Positions 17,451-25,889 of a stretch of 42,371 bases of DNA are shown here, piece after piece (the stretch's first letter is position 1; each line of letters opens with the position of its first letter). This stretch comes from JAAAPF01 sp964481035 (GTDB lineage Bacteria; Pseudomonadota; Alphaproteobacteria; Geminicoccales; Geminicoccaceae): positions 1-42,371 of the forward strand of contig CAYZSE010000009.1 in assembly GCA_964481035.1 (NCBI GenBank), read 5' to 3'. The position numbers and the translations under genes were made by a program. A model generated the notes under the pieces. It did not search any database. It had not been told where the DNA came from and saw only the letters and a list, made by a program, of their open reading frames with translations.

Positions 17451-18074
17451 ATGCGCGTGTTACGCAAGTTCCGCATGCTGCTGTGGGGGCTCGTGGCGCT
17501 GCTCGTCGTCGGCGTCGGCACGATGGCCCTGATCCGGCCCGGCGGCGGCGACGGCGGTTCGAGCGGCGCCGGCGACGGCGCCGGGGCGGTGCTCGTCGGC
17601 GGGCCGTTCGAGCTCGTCGACGGCGAGGGCCGCACGGTCACCGACCGCGACTTTCGGGGTGAACCGTTTGCGATCTTCTTCGGCTTCACCCATTGCCCCG
17701 ACGTCTGCCCGACCTCGCTCTACGAGATGGCCGGCTGGATCGAGGCGCTGGGGGCGGCCGCGGACGACATGCGCTTCGCCTTCGTCACCGTCGACCCGGA
17801 GCGCGACACGCCGGAAAGGCTGGCGGTCTATGTCGGCTCGTTCAGCGAAGCGATCATCCCGCTCACCGGCACGCGGGCGCAAATCGACGCGGTCCTCGAC
17901 GCCTATCGCGTCTACGCCCGCAAGGTGCCGCTCGACGGCGACGACTACACGATGGACCACAGCGCGTTCGTCTATCTGATGGGCGCCGACGGCCGCTATC
18001 GGGCGCACATCCCCTATGGTGAGAGCGCGGAGCGGGCGGTCGCCGAGTTGGAGAAGCTGCTCCTGTCGTCGTGA
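17451..18074 (+). CDS. SCO1/SenC/PrrC family protein
   Basis: A 207-residue membrane-anchored thioredoxin-fold protein. An N-terminal helix (LLWGLVALLVVGVGTMALI) anchors it with the domain in the periplasm. The copper/redox motif CPDVCP follows FFGFTH, and the distal His is in DHSAFVYLM. SCO proteins deliver copper to the CuA site of cytochrome oxidase or act as thiol reductants; no oxidase genes are nearby. ATG 17451 has GAGAGGAG upstream. The last 61 bp overlap, on the opposite strand, the Rrf2 regulator gene. Confidence 0.9.
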   Translation: MRVLRKFRMLLWGLVALLVVGVGTMALIRPGGGDGGSSGAGDGAGAVLVGGPFELVDGEGRTVTDRDFRGEPFAIFFGFTHCPDVCPTSLYEMAGWIEALGAAADDMRFAFVTVDPERDTPERLAVYVGSFSEAIIPLTGTRAQIDAVLDAYRVYARKVPLDGDDYTMDHSAFVYLMGADGRYRAHIPYGESAERAVAELEKLLLSS

Positions 18075-18532
18075 GCCGAGGCGTCGCTCGGCGACGACGG
18101 GTCGATCCGCAAGAGCACCTTGAGCTCGTCGCGGGCGCCGACGAGATCGGCCAGCGTGTAGCCGTCGAGCAAGAGGAAGAAGGCGTCCAGAGCCCGGTGC
18201 AGCGCCCGCTCGAGCCGGCAGGCCGACGCCAGCGGGCAGGTGTTCGTCGCCGGCTCGAAGCATTCGACCAGGCGCAACGAGCCCTCGGTCCGGCGTACCA
18301 CCTCGCCGATGACGATGTCCTCGGGCGCCATCGCCAGCCTTAACCCGCCGCCGCGGCCGCGCACCGTGCGCAGATAGCCGCTGGCGGCGAGTTGCTGCGC
18401 GACCTTGGTCAGATGGTTCTCTGAGACGCCGTAGGCGCGCGCGATCTCGCTGGTGCGCGCGATACGACCGTCGCTCAACGCGCAGTACATGAGGATGCGG
18501 ATCGCGAAATTGGTGAACTGGTTGATTTGCAT
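18014..18532 (-). CDS. Rrf2 family regulator, NsrR-like (copy 1)
   Basis: A 172-residue winged-helix regulator. The N-terminal HTH has ARTSEIARAYGVSENHLTKV, followed by the wing TVRGRGGGLRLA. Cys91, Cys99 and Cys105 (C-x7-C-x5-C) stand where NsrR binds its iron-sulfur cluster, so nitric oxide, iron-sulfur status or reactive sulfur are plausible signals. ATG 18532 gives the family start MQINQFTNFAIR. The Ser/Asp-rich C-terminal tail overlaps the sco gene by 61 bp. It is divergent from the sqr operon and closely resembles the second copy at 22208. Confidence 0.85.
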   Translation of the reverse strand: MQINQFTNFAIRILMYCALSDGRIARTSEIARAYGVSENHLTKVAQQLAASGYLRTVRGRGGGLRLAMAPEDIVIGEVVRRTEGSLRLVECFEPATNTCPLASACRLERALHRALDAFFLLLDGYTLADLVGARDELKVLLRIDPSSPSDASAHDDRSSFSNSATARSALSP

Positions 18533-18739
18533 GCGCCTAGCCCGCTGGCCAAAGTGGCGAAAAAGGTCCCGCTTTGCAACGTGTCCGCCCGCGCTTCTTT
18601 GGTCGTTGGAACCTCCGCGGCAGGGCCGGGGCGGCGCTCGAGGCGGAGGCTCCGTCGACAATGAGCGTATCGTGCCCATAAACGCTCCGGTTGAAAACAC
18701 TCCAGTGGCGTTTCCTGAAGATTGCCGACCAAGGGCGCA

Positions 18740-18768
18740 TTGCGTATATTACTTCCCACGAATTTAAA
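18740..18768 (+). promoter_or_regulatory. putative sqr promoter with ATTTAAAT palindrome
   Basis: TTGCGT (18740-18745) and TTTAAA (18763-18768) have a 17-bp spacer; the -10 region lies inside the perfect 8-bp palindrome ATTTAAAT (18762-18769), unusual in this GC-rich DNA. A strong ribosome binding site GGAGG (18793-18797) precedes the sqr ATG. An Rrf2 protein binding here could block the promoter. Inference from sequence only. Confidence 0.4.
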
Positions 18769-18800
18769 TGGTTTTAGCATAACAAGGAAAGTGGAGGCTC

Positions 18801-20135
18801 ATGGCGCGACGCAGGATCGAGACCACCCGGCGACGATGGCTGCGGGGGTCTGCGGTGGGCATCGCCGTCGCCGTCGGCGGTGCCTCTGCTCTCGCCGTTC
18901 CGGCCATTCCCGCCGCGCCCGTGTCCACGCGCGCCCGCATCGTCATCGCCGGAGCGGGTGCGGCCGGGCTCGCCGCCGCCTCGCGCCTGGCTGCCGGGCT
19001 CGACGGGGCCGGCATCACCCTGGTCGACGGGCGCGAGCCGCATTGGTATCAGCCCGGCTTCACGCTGGTCGCCGCCGGCCTCAAGTCCGAGGGCTACGTC
19101 GTTTCGGCGACCACGGACTACGTGCCGCGCGGCGTCGACCTGGTCAACGAGGCGGTCGCCGCCTTCGATCCCGACGGCAACAGCGTCACGACCGCCGCAG
19201 GGCGGCGCCTGGACTACGATTATCTGATCGTCGCGACGGGCCTCGCGCTCGACTACGCGTCGATCGCGGGCATGGATCCGCAGCGCATCGGCGAGAACGG
19301 CCTCGGCAGCCACTATGCGAGCCCGGCGGGTGCGGCGGCGACCTGGCGCGCCATGTCCGACTTCGCCGAGCGGGGCGGTGTCGCCGTGTTCGGCCGGCCC
19401 GAGACGGAGATGAAGTGCGCCGGCGCGCCGCTCAAGTACGCGTTCCTCACCGACGACGTGCTGCGCCGCCGCGGCACTCGCGGCCAGGCCGAGCTGATCT
19501 ACCCGGCGCCTCAATCGTCGCTGTTCAGCGTGCCGATCGTCGCCGAGAAGGTCCGCATGCTGTTCGCCGACCGCGGGATCGAGGCGAGCTTCGGTCACAC
19601 GCTCGCGGCCATCGACATCGACCGACGCATCGCCACCTATCGGACCGACGACGGGTCGGTGGAGATCGGCTACGACTTCATCAACGTGATCCCGCCCATG
19701 CGCGCGCCCGCGGCGGTCCGGGCGAGCCCGTTGGCTTGGCGCGCGGGTGCACTCGCCGCCGACGGCTGGATCGAGGTCGACAAGCGCACCATGCGCCACC
19801 CGCGCTACGCCAACGTCTTCGCCGTCGGCGACGTCGCCGGCGTGCCGAAGGGCAAGACCGCGGCGAGCGTCAAGTGGCAGGTGCCGACCGCCGTCGATCA
19901 TCTCGTCGCCGACATCCAGGGCACGACCAGCACCGCCGCCTACGACGGCTACACCTCGTGTCCGCTGATCACCAGGATCGGCCGGGCGATGCTCGTCGAG
20001 TTCGACTACGACGACAACCTCACGCCGTCGTTTCCGGGCATCATCTCACCGCTCGAGGAGCTGTGGATCAGCTGGGTCATCAAGGAGACGGCGCTCAAGC
20101 CGACCTATCTCGCCATGCTCCGCGGCCAAGCCTGA
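18801..20135 (+). CDS. sqr: sulfide:quinone oxidoreductase, type II-like, Tat-exported
   Basis: A 444-residue flavoprotein that oxidises sulfide and passes electrons to quinone. After a Tat-type signal (TRRRWLRG, residues 9-16, then a hydrophobic Ala/Val stretch) comes the FAD-binding IVIAGAGAAGLAAASRLA. Cys206 (in EMKCAGAPLKY) and Cys387 (in YTSCPLIT) occupy the positions of the two redox cysteines of type II SQR. NVFAVGDVAGVPKGKTAAS is the second FAD contact. The FGRPETEMKCAG block is typical of SQRDL-like enzymes. First gene of an operon with a small membrane protein and a SLAC1 channel. Confidence 0.88.
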   Translation: MARRRIETTRRRWLRGSAVGIAVAVGGASALAVPAIPAAPVSTRARIVIAGAGAAGLAAASRLAAGLDGAGITLVDGREPHWYQPGFTLVAAGLKSEGYVVSATTDYVPRGVDLVNEAVAAFDPDGNSVTTAAGRRLDYDYLIVATGLALDYASIAGMDPQRIGENGLGSHYASPAGAAATWRAMSDFAERGGVAVFGRPETEMKCAGAPLKYAFLTDDVLRRRGTRGQAELIYPAPQSSLFSVPIVAEKVRMLFADRGIEASFGHTLAAIDIDRRIATYRTDDGSVEIGYDFINVIPPMRAPAAVRASPLAWRAGALAADGWIEVDKRTMRHPRYANVFAVGDVAGVPKGKTAASVKWQVPTAVDHLVADIQGTTSTAAYDGYTSCPLITRIGRAMLVEFDYDDNLTPSFPGIISPLEELWISWVIKETALKPTYLAMLRGQA

Positions 20136-20147
20136 GGGAGGACGATC

Positions 20148-20510
20148 ATGCAGAGCCTGGATCCCGCGGTCTTTCTCGCGGTGCTCTACGAAATGCTGGG
20201 CCCGCTCTTGTGGGTCATCATCGCCGGCAGCGCGCTCACCACCGTCGCCTTCGTGCTCCTGCTGGTGCGCGATCGGGGGCTCGTGAGCCGACGCTTCGTC
20301 GGCAGCGAGCTCGCGGGCGTGCTCGGCGGCTTCGCCGCGGTCGCGTTCATGTGGCTCATCACCCACTCCCGCCTCACCGACGTCGGCGGCCCGATCGACT
20401 GGCTGCTCGTCGCCGCCATCTGGCTCATCGGCGCCGGCGGCACGACGCTGCTCGTCTACGTTCTGTGGGGTCTCGTCGCCGGTCGCAAGGAGCTCGCCCG
20501 TGAGCACTGA
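20148..20510 (+). CDS. small membrane protein (DUF5368-like)
   Basis: A 120-residue protein with about three hydrophobic helices: roughly 10-40 (LGPLLWVIIAGSALTTVAFV), 57-74 (AGVLGGFAAVAFMWLIT) and 85-111 (a long run of small and aliphatic residues). It resembles the uncharacterised DUF5368 group, though I cannot confirm this. It lies 12 bp after sqr and overlaps the SLAC1 gene by 11 bp, so the three are one operon. A role in anchoring SQR or assisting the channel is a guess. Function unknown. Confidence 0.75.
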   Translation: MQSLDPAVFLAVLYEMLGPLLWVIIAGSALTTVAFVLLLVRDRGLVSRRFVGSELAGVLGGFAAVAFMWLITHSRLTDVGGPIDWLLVAAIWLIGAGGTTLLVYVLWGLVAGRKELAREH

Positions 20511-21525
20511 AAGCGCCGCCGTCTCGCCCGCCGCCTCGCCCGCCGTCACCGCGACGGACGCAGCCGGGACGACCGGCAATCGTCTGGCCGACCTGCCCAT
20601 CAGCGTCTTCGCGACGGTCATGGGCCTCGCCGGGCTGACGCTCGCGACATTGAAGCTCGAGGCCTATCTCGGCGGTGCGCATCATGCGAGCCTGGTCATG
20701 ATGGCGCTGACGCTGGCGGTGTTCATCGGCCTCGCCGGCCTCTACGGGCTGAAGGCGCTGCGGTGGCCCGCCGCCGTGCGCGGCGAGTGGCATCATCCCG
20801 TCAAGATCGCCTTCTTCCCGACCATCAGCATCAGCCTGCTGCTCATCGGGACGGCGCTCCAGCCGTTCGCCGCCGCGGTCGGCGTCGGCTTCTGGGCGGT
20901 CGGCGCTGCGCTGCATCTGCTCGCGACGCTCGCCATCGTCTCGATGTGGATCGCCGGCGAGCACTACGAGGCCCCGCACATGAACCCCGCCTGGTTCATC
21001 CCGGCGGTCGGCAACGTGCTGGTGCCGCTCGTCGGCGCGCAGCACGGCTATGTCGAGGTGAGCTGGTTCTTCCTCTCGGTCGGCCTCGTCTTCTGGTTGG
21101 TGCTCTTGACGATCGTCTTCAACCGGCTCGTCTTCCACCACCCGATGCCGCCGCACCTCTTGCCGACGATCTGCATTCTCATCGCCCCGCCGGCCGTCGC
21201 TTTCCTCGCGTACACGAGCCTCGCCGGTGCGCTCGACGGCTTCGCGCGGCTGCTCTACTACCCGGCGATCTTCTTCTTCCTGCTCGTGGTGGTCCAGCTG
21301 CCGCGGCTCGCCCGGCTGGCCTTCGCGCTGTCCTGGTGGGCGTACTCCTTCCCGGTCGCAGCGCTCACCGTCGCCACCTTCGTCATGGCCGAAGGCACGG
21401 GTGAAGCGGCGTTCGCGATCGCCGCGATGGTGCTCTACGGGCTGCTTCTGGGCGTCGTCGTCGGTCTCGCCGGGCGCACCGTCGTCGCCGTGCGGCGGCG
21501 CGAAATCTGCCGGCCGCACCCGTGA
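20500..21525 (+). CDS. SLAC1/TehA family anion channel
   Basis: A 341-residue integral membrane protein with about ten predicted helices, matching the SLAC1/TehA/Mae1 fold: FFPTISISLLLIGTALQP, a HMNPAWFIPAVGNVLVPLVG segment (the characteristic P-x-x-G-N-V/L block) and WWAYSFPVAALTVATF near the C-terminus. Family members pass monovalent anions, sulfite or organic acids, or affect tellurite resistance. Beside SQR, export of sulfite, thiosulfate or a related sulfur anion, or HS- entry, is plausible but unproven. GTG start at 20500 overlaps the previous gene by 11 bp. Confidence 0.87.
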   Translation: MSTESAAVSPAASPAVTATDAAGTTGNRLADLPISVFATVMGLAGLTLATLKLEAYLGGAHHASLVMMALTLAVFIGLAGLYGLKALRWPAAVRGEWHHPVKIAFFPTISISLLLIGTALQPFAAAVGVGFWAVGAALHLLATLAIVSMWIAGEHYEAPHMNPAWFIPAVGNVLVPLVGAQHGYVEVSWFFLSVGLVFWLVLLTIVFNRLVFHHPMPPHLLPTICILIAPPAVAFLAYTSLAGALDGFARLLYYPAIFFFLLVVVQLPRLARLAFALSWWAYSFPVAALTVATFVMAEGTGEAAFAIAAMVLYGLLLGVVVGLAGRTVVAVRRREICRPHP

Positions 21526-21528
21526 CGC

Positions 21529-22107
21529 TCAAGGCGGCGTCGGGTCCAGCGGCAGCGGTGCTGCGAGATCGTGCCATTCGGTGTCGTCGGCCGAGCCGTC
21601 CTCGTGGACGAGCATGAGAAAGCGGCAGGGGACGAGCGAGACCAGCGGATGGTGCCAGACGTTGGGCGCGTAGACGACGGCGCGGGCGCCCTCGCACAGG
21701 AAGGCTCGAAGGAGGGCGAGATCGGGGCGGTCATCGGCGCTGTTGGGCGCGACGACGACCAGGAACCGTCCCGCCATGCCGAGCGGGGCGAACAGTTGCG
21801 ACGAGTAGGGGTGCCGCTCGAGCCGCTCGATGCGCGTCGGCGGCGGGAGCGCCGCGGTGCGGATCAGCGCGAGATTGGGGGCGAGGCCGTCGCGCAGGTC
21901 GCTCAGGGTGGCCTGCCGGTCGAAGCGGCCGGGCTCGCCCGCCGGCAGGTCGAGAAGCGTGCCGAAGGGGGCGAAGGCGGCGGCGGTGAGGTGCTCGAGC
22001 CGAACGGGTGCGGGCACGTCGGTGCGCTCCGAAGGTGGCTCGAGCCATGTGCCCGGCCCCGACGCCGAGCGCAAGCCGGCGCCGCTGCACGGCGCCGCGA
22101 TCGACAT
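21529..22107 (-). CDS. allA: ureidoglycolate lyase
   Basis: A cupin-type enzyme of about 192 residues that splits ureidoglycolate to glyoxylate and urea at the end of allantoin breakdown. Family marks are LTAAAFAPFGTLLDLP, ERHPYSSQLFAPLG, AFLCEGARAVVYAPNVWHHP and FLMLVHEDGSADDTEWH. No other purine-catabolism gene is in the window. The start is uncertain: ATG 22107 is used, ATG 22140 is possible, and the homology really begins around VRLEHLTAAAF, just after an in-frame GTG. It converges on the SLAC1 gene with a 3-bp gap. Confidence 0.85.
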   Translation of the reverse strand: MSIAAPCSGAGLRSASGPGTWLEPPSERTDVPAPVRLEHLTAAAFAPFGTLLDLPAGEPGRFDRQATLSDLRDGLAPNLALIRTAALPPPTRIERLERHPYSSQLFAPLGMAGRFLVVVAPNSADDRPDLALLRAFLCEGARAVVYAPNVWHHPLVSLVPCRFLMLVHEDGSADDTEWHDLAAPLPLDPTPP

Positions 22108-22125
22108 ATTCAATATCTCAGAGGT

Positions 22126-22135
22126 AAATCGATTT
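22126..22135. promoter_or_regulatory. AAATCGATTT palindrome, candidate Rrf2 operator
   Basis: A perfect 10-bp palindrome in an AT-rich island (about 22105-22180) upstream of the second Rrf2 gene and near the allA start. Rrf2 regulators usually bind such AT-rich dyads and often control their own gene. No strong promoter hexamers are evident. Weak evidence. Confidence 0.35.
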
Positions 22136-22207
22136 GTCATCCATTCAGGTTGGTGTCATGCTGGTTTTTAGGCGTTCGAGCCCAACGATACGACAAGAGG
22201 TGAGGCC

Positions 22208-22660
22208 ATGCAGCTCACGCATTTCAGCAACTATGCGATCCGAACCTTGATGTACTGCGCGCTGCGCCGCGGCGGCCTCTGCCGGGTCCGCGAGATCGCG
22301 GACGCCTACCACGTCTCCGAGCACCATCTGATGAAGGTGGTCCAGGTGCTGGGCCAGATCGGGGTGATCGAGACGGTGCGGGGGCGTGGTGGCGGAATCC
22401 GCCTCGCGCGCGAACCGAGCGACATCGTCGTCGGCGACGTCGTCCGCGCGACCGAGGGCAAGTTCGACCTGGTCGAGTGCTTCGACCTGAGCACCAACGC
22501 CTGCCCGATCGCGTCGGCCTGCCGGTTTCGCTCGGCCTTGCATCGTGCGCTCGACGCCTTTTTTCTGGTACTAGACGGCTACACGATTGCCGATCTCGTC
22601 GCGGTGCCGGGGCCTCTCGTCGAGCTGCTCGAGCTGGAGCGGCGCGAGCACGCGGCTTGA
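22208..22660 (+). CDS. Rrf2 family regulator, NsrR-like (copy 2)
   Basis: A 150-residue regulator starting MQLTHFSNYAIRTLMYCAL with GAGG upstream. The HTH is CRVREIADAYHVSEHHLMKV, the wing TVRGRGGGIRLA. Cys91, Cys99 and Cys105 are at exactly the same positions as in copy 1 at 18014-18532, and most of the domain is shared (LVECF, LHRALDAFF and LDGYT in both). It should bind an iron-sulfur cluster. Its targets may include the sqr operon, itself or opgH downstream. Confidence 0.87.
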   Translation: MQLTHFSNYAIRTLMYCALRRGGLCRVREIADAYHVSEHHLMKVVQVLGQIGVIETVRGRGGGIRLAREPSDIVVGDVVRATEGKFDLVECFDLSTNACPIASACRFRSALHRALDAFFLVLDGYTIADLVAVPGPLVELLELERREHAA

Positions 22661-22768
22661 AGTTCTGGCGACGGCGGTTCGATTCGACGCCCTTCTAAGC
22701 CTTTGGGATGAACCGAGCGGCAACTTCGTCCGTAGGGCCTATAAACCCGTAACCCGCCGCCCGCGTCC

Positions 22769-24658
22769 GTGGCCGGCGATGGGAGGACGTTGTTGTCTCG
22801 AATTGTCGCGGCCCAGGCCGCATCCGTCGGCTCGCCCGCCGCGCACGCGCTCACGGGCCGCCGCCTCGTCTTCGCCGTGCTCGTTCTCGCGACGATCGTT
22901 GCGGCAATCTGGGGCCTGGCTCGTATCCTCGGTCAGGATGGGGTCTCCGTCGTCGACGGCCTGATCCTGGCGGCGTTCATCGTCACGCTGCCATGGACCG
23001 TCATCGGCTTCTGGAACGCGCTCATCGGTCTCGCCATCTTGCGGCTCCACCCCGATCCGCTGCGCTACGTGGCGCCGCTCGAGGGGCTCGAAGCACCAGC
23101 GCTGCCGCTGCCGCCCCGGGGCCGCACGGCCATCGTCTGGCCGACCTACAACGAAGATCCGGCGATGGTCGTGCGCCATCTCCTCGCGACCGTCGAGGAC
23201 TTGGCGCGAACCGGGGACCTGGACGCCTTCGACGTGTTCTGGCTCAGCGACAGCCAGCGCCCCGAGCTCTTCGCCGTGGAGGCGGAGGCCGCGGAACGAA
23301 TCGCGCGGCACCCCGATCTGGCCGGCCGGTTCCACTACCGGCGGCGCACCCAGAACACCGCCTACAAGACCGGCAACATCTGGGACTTCATCGAGACGCA
23401 CGGCGCGCGCTTCGATCACATGCTCGTCCTCGACGCCGACAGCCTCATGGCGGGTTCGGCGATCCGGCGCCTGGTGCGGGTGATGGAGGCCAACCCGCGG
23501 CTCGGCATCCTGCAGACCCTCATCACCGGCCTGCCGACCCAGTCGGCATTCACGCGGCTGTTCCAGTTCGGCATGCGCCACGGCATGCGCAGCTACACCA
23601 CGGGGAGCACGTGGTGGCAGGGACCGGCGGGGCCCTATTGGGGGCACAACGGGCTGATCAACCTGCCGGCCTTCCGTGCCCATTGTCGCTTGCCGGAGTT
23701 GGGCGGTCGCGCACCCTGGGGCGGGCTGGTCTTGAGCCACGACCTGCTCGAGGCGGTGCTGATGCGCCGCGCCGGCTACGAGGTACGGGTGCTACCGGAC
23801 GAGTTCGGCAGCTTCGAGCTCAACCCGCCCTGCCTGCCGGAGTTCGTGCGCCGCAGCCTGCGCTGGTGTCAGGGCAACCTTCAATATGTGCGGCTCGTCG
23901 GTCGACCGGGCTGGCACGCCATGGGCCGCCTCCAGCTCGCCCTCGCCATTCTCATGTACCTGTCGGGCCCGGCCTGGATGCTCATGATGGCCTTCGGGTT
24001 CGTCCAGGGGGCGTTCGGCGTCACCGGGGGCATGCTGCTCGCCGAGGGCTGGGGTCCGGTCACGCCGGTTTTCGGTCTCGGTCTCATGGTTGCGATCATG
24101 ACCATGGCCTTCATGCCCAAGCTCGCCGGCCTTGGCGACGCGCTGCTCGACCGGGCGAAGCGGCGGAGCTACGGCGGCGGGCTGCCGCTGGTGGGGGCGG
24201 GCGTCGCCGAGATGCTCTACAGCATGTTCCTCGCGCCGATCATGGCGTTGAGCGAGACCTTCTTCGTCGCGCGCATGCTCGGCGGCAGGGGGCTCGCCTG
24301 GTCGGCGCAGCAGCGTGGCGACCATGGCGTCGGCTGGCGCGAGGCCACTCGGCGGTTCTGGCCGCCCACCTTGGCCGGCATCGTGATCTTGAGCGCCTTC
24401 TGGGCCTATTTGCCGGCCTTCGTGCTATGGGCCTTGCCCCTGGCACTCGGACCGCTGCTGGTCATCCCGTTCACCTGGCTGTCGACGCGTCAGGCGGTCG
24501 GCCGCACCCTGGCCCGGTGGCGCTTCGCCGGCATTCCGGAGGAATACGCGCCGCAGCTGGTCGTCCGCGCCGCCTTGCCCTGGCTAGGCGAACGGCGCCG
24601 GTGGCTCCGCCGTCGCCGCGATCCGATGCTGGTCGGGCGGCCGATCGTCGTCGACTGA
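22769..24658 (+). CDS. opgH: glucan biosynthesis glucosyltransferase OpgH (MdoH)
   Basis: About 629 residues; builds the beta-1,2 backbone of osmoregulated periplasmic glucans from UDP-glucose at the inner membrane. Two N-terminal helices precede a family 2 glycosyltransferase domain with YNED (127-130), SDSQ (160-163), LDADS (221-225), SHD (323-325) and RSLRWCQGN (362-370), then a multi-helix C-terminal part. E. coli OpgH is longer (847 aa); shorter forms occur in alphaproteobacteria. GTG 22769 is used, but TTG 22790 has GGGAGG upstream and may be the real start. No opgG is in the window. It converges on opgC with a 2-bp gap. Confidence 0.9.
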   Translation: MAGDGRTLLSRIVAAQAASVGSPAAHALTGRRLVFAVLVLATIVAAIWGLARILGQDGVSVVDGLILAAFIVTLPWTVIGFWNALIGLAILRLHPDPLRYVAPLEGLEAPALPLPPRGRTAIVWPTYNEDPAMVVRHLLATVEDLARTGDLDAFDVFWLSDSQRPELFAVEAEAAERIARHPDLAGRFHYRRRTQNTAYKTGNIWDFIETHGARFDHMLVLDADSLMAGSAIRRLVRVMEANPRLGILQTLITGLPTQSAFTRLFQFGMRHGMRSYTTGSTWWQGPAGPYWGHNGLINLPAFRAHCRLPELGGRAPWGGLVLSHDLLEAVLMRRAGYEVRVLPDEFGSFELNPPCLPEFVRRSLRWCQGNLQYVRLVGRPGWHAMGRLQLALAILMYLSGPAWMLMMAFGFVQGAFGVTGGMLLAEGWGPVTPVFGLGLMVAIMTMAFMPKLAGLGDALLDRAKRRSYGGGLPLVGAGVAEMLYSMFLAPIMALSETFFVARMLGGRGLAWSAQQRGDHGVGWREATRRFWPPTLAGIVILSAFWAYLPAFVLWALPLALGPLLVIPFTWLSTRQAVGRTLARWRFAGIPEEYAPQLVVRAALPWLGERRRWLRRRRDPMLVGRPIVVD

Positions 24659-24660
24659 TC

Positions 24661-25827
24661 TCAGTCGCCGGCGGCCATCCCGCTCGCGACACGTCGCGGC
24701 AGCGGTTCCGTCTCGAGCTTGTGTCGGGGACGGCGCCAAGGCTGCGTCTTATAGAAGCCGGTAATATAGGCCACGGCGAGCATCAACGCGAAGCCCGCGA
24801 GGTTGGCGAACGCGACTGCCGCGGCGCCGCGGCCGGTGACGTCGAGCAGCATGCCGCCGGACCAGGACAGCACGCTCGTCGAGAGAAACACCGGCAGCGT
24901 CTGCTGGCCGACCTTGATGATCGGCTCGAAACCGCGCCAGCGCAGCAGCTCGGGAAAGCGGTCGAGCAAGACCAGCGCGAGATAGGCCAACGCCAGCAAG
25001 TGGACATAGCGGGCGATGCCGAAGTCGGTCTTGGCGATCATCCACAAGTGCGCCTCGGAGATCGCGCGGATCCAGGCTACGTTCTTCCAGATCGGATCGT
25101 AGTTGAGCAGGAAGAGGACGCCGACGACGGTGCCGGCGGCGGCGAGCCAGGGCCATGTCGTCGGCGGCCGGTGCAGCCAGCCGCGGCCGAAGGCGAAGCC
25201 GGTGAAGAACAGGAGCTGCCAGGTGAACGGGTTGAAGAACCATGGCCGATCCGACCACCACTCGGCCGGCAGGTTCCACGAGAAGGCATGCGCGAGGAGG
25301 TAGAGCGTCGGCGGAAAGGCGAACGCCAGCGCCGGGTGCAGGCGATGCAGGCCCATGACGATCGGAACCATGGCGAGCACGGCCATGTACATCGGCAGGA
25401 TGTCGAACAGGTTGGGAACATAGGTGAGCGTCATCAGGTGGACGAGGCCCTGCTCGGTCTCCGCGAAGAAGCGCGTGAGGTTGAGCCGCGCGACGTAATC
25501 GTGCGTGCCGAGCCACCGCGTGCCGACGACGCACAGCGCCGCCACCAACAGGAAGACCGCGATCTGGGCCCAGTAGAGCTGCCACACGCGGTAGGCGATG
25601 CGGCTGGTGCCGAGCCACCATCCCTGCTGCTCGAAGACGCGGCCGAAGGCGAGCGCCGAGGCGAACCCGGAGCAGAAGACGAACCACTCGGCCGCGTCGC
25701 TAGGCCCCAGCTCGCGCGGCAGGAATGCGTTCCAAGGGTTGCCCGGCATGTGCGAGACGAAGATGATGAACATCGCGAGGCCGCGGAAGAAGTCGAGGCG
25801 CACGTCGCGTAGCGAGGTCGGTTGCAT
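24661..25827 (-). CDS. opgC: OpgC family glucan acyltransferase
   Basis: A 388-residue integral membrane protein with about ten helices that adds succinyl or similar groups to periplasmic glucans. The opening LRDVRLDFFRGLAMFIIFVSHMPGNPW and FVFCSGFASALAFGRVF are hallmarks of the OpgC acyltransferase group. Start ATG 25827 matches the family N-terminus; an upstream frame extension is Cys/Arg-rich shadow. The tail-to-tail arrangement with opgH, 2 bp apart, puts glucan synthesis and its decoration at one locus. Confidence 0.9.
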   Translation of the reverse strand: MQPTSLRDVRLDFFRGLAMFIIFVSHMPGNPWNAFLPRELGPSDAAEWFVFCSGFASALAFGRVFEQQGWWLGTSRIAYRVWQLYWAQIAVFLLVAALCVVGTRWLGTHDYVARLNLTRFFAETEQGLVHLMTLTYVPNLFDILPMYMAVLAMVPIVMGLHRLHPALAFAFPPTLYLLAHAFSWNLPAEWWSDRPWFFNPFTWQLLFFTGFAFGRGWLHRPPTTWPWLAAAGTVVGVLFLLNYDPIWKNVAWIRAISEAHLWMIAKTDFGIARYVHLLALAYLALVLLDRFPELLRWRGFEPIIKVGQQTLPVFLSTSVLSWSGGMLLDVTGRGAAAVAFANLAGFALMLAVAYITGFYKTQPWRRPRHKLETEPLPRRVASGMAAGD

Positions 25828-25889
25828 CCGTTCGTCCCTAGGGCTTGCGGCCGCGATGGTCGCGCCGGCGTCGCAGCACGGAGCCTGAC

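Noticed and set aside
22681..22768. TATAAA at 22740-22745 as an opgH promoter
   Set aside because: The matching -35 position (GCGGCA) is poor; left out as a feature.
24661..25812. Plus-strand continuation of a frame through opgH into the opgC region
   Set aside because: Highly charged repetitive composition typical of an antisense shadow of opgC.
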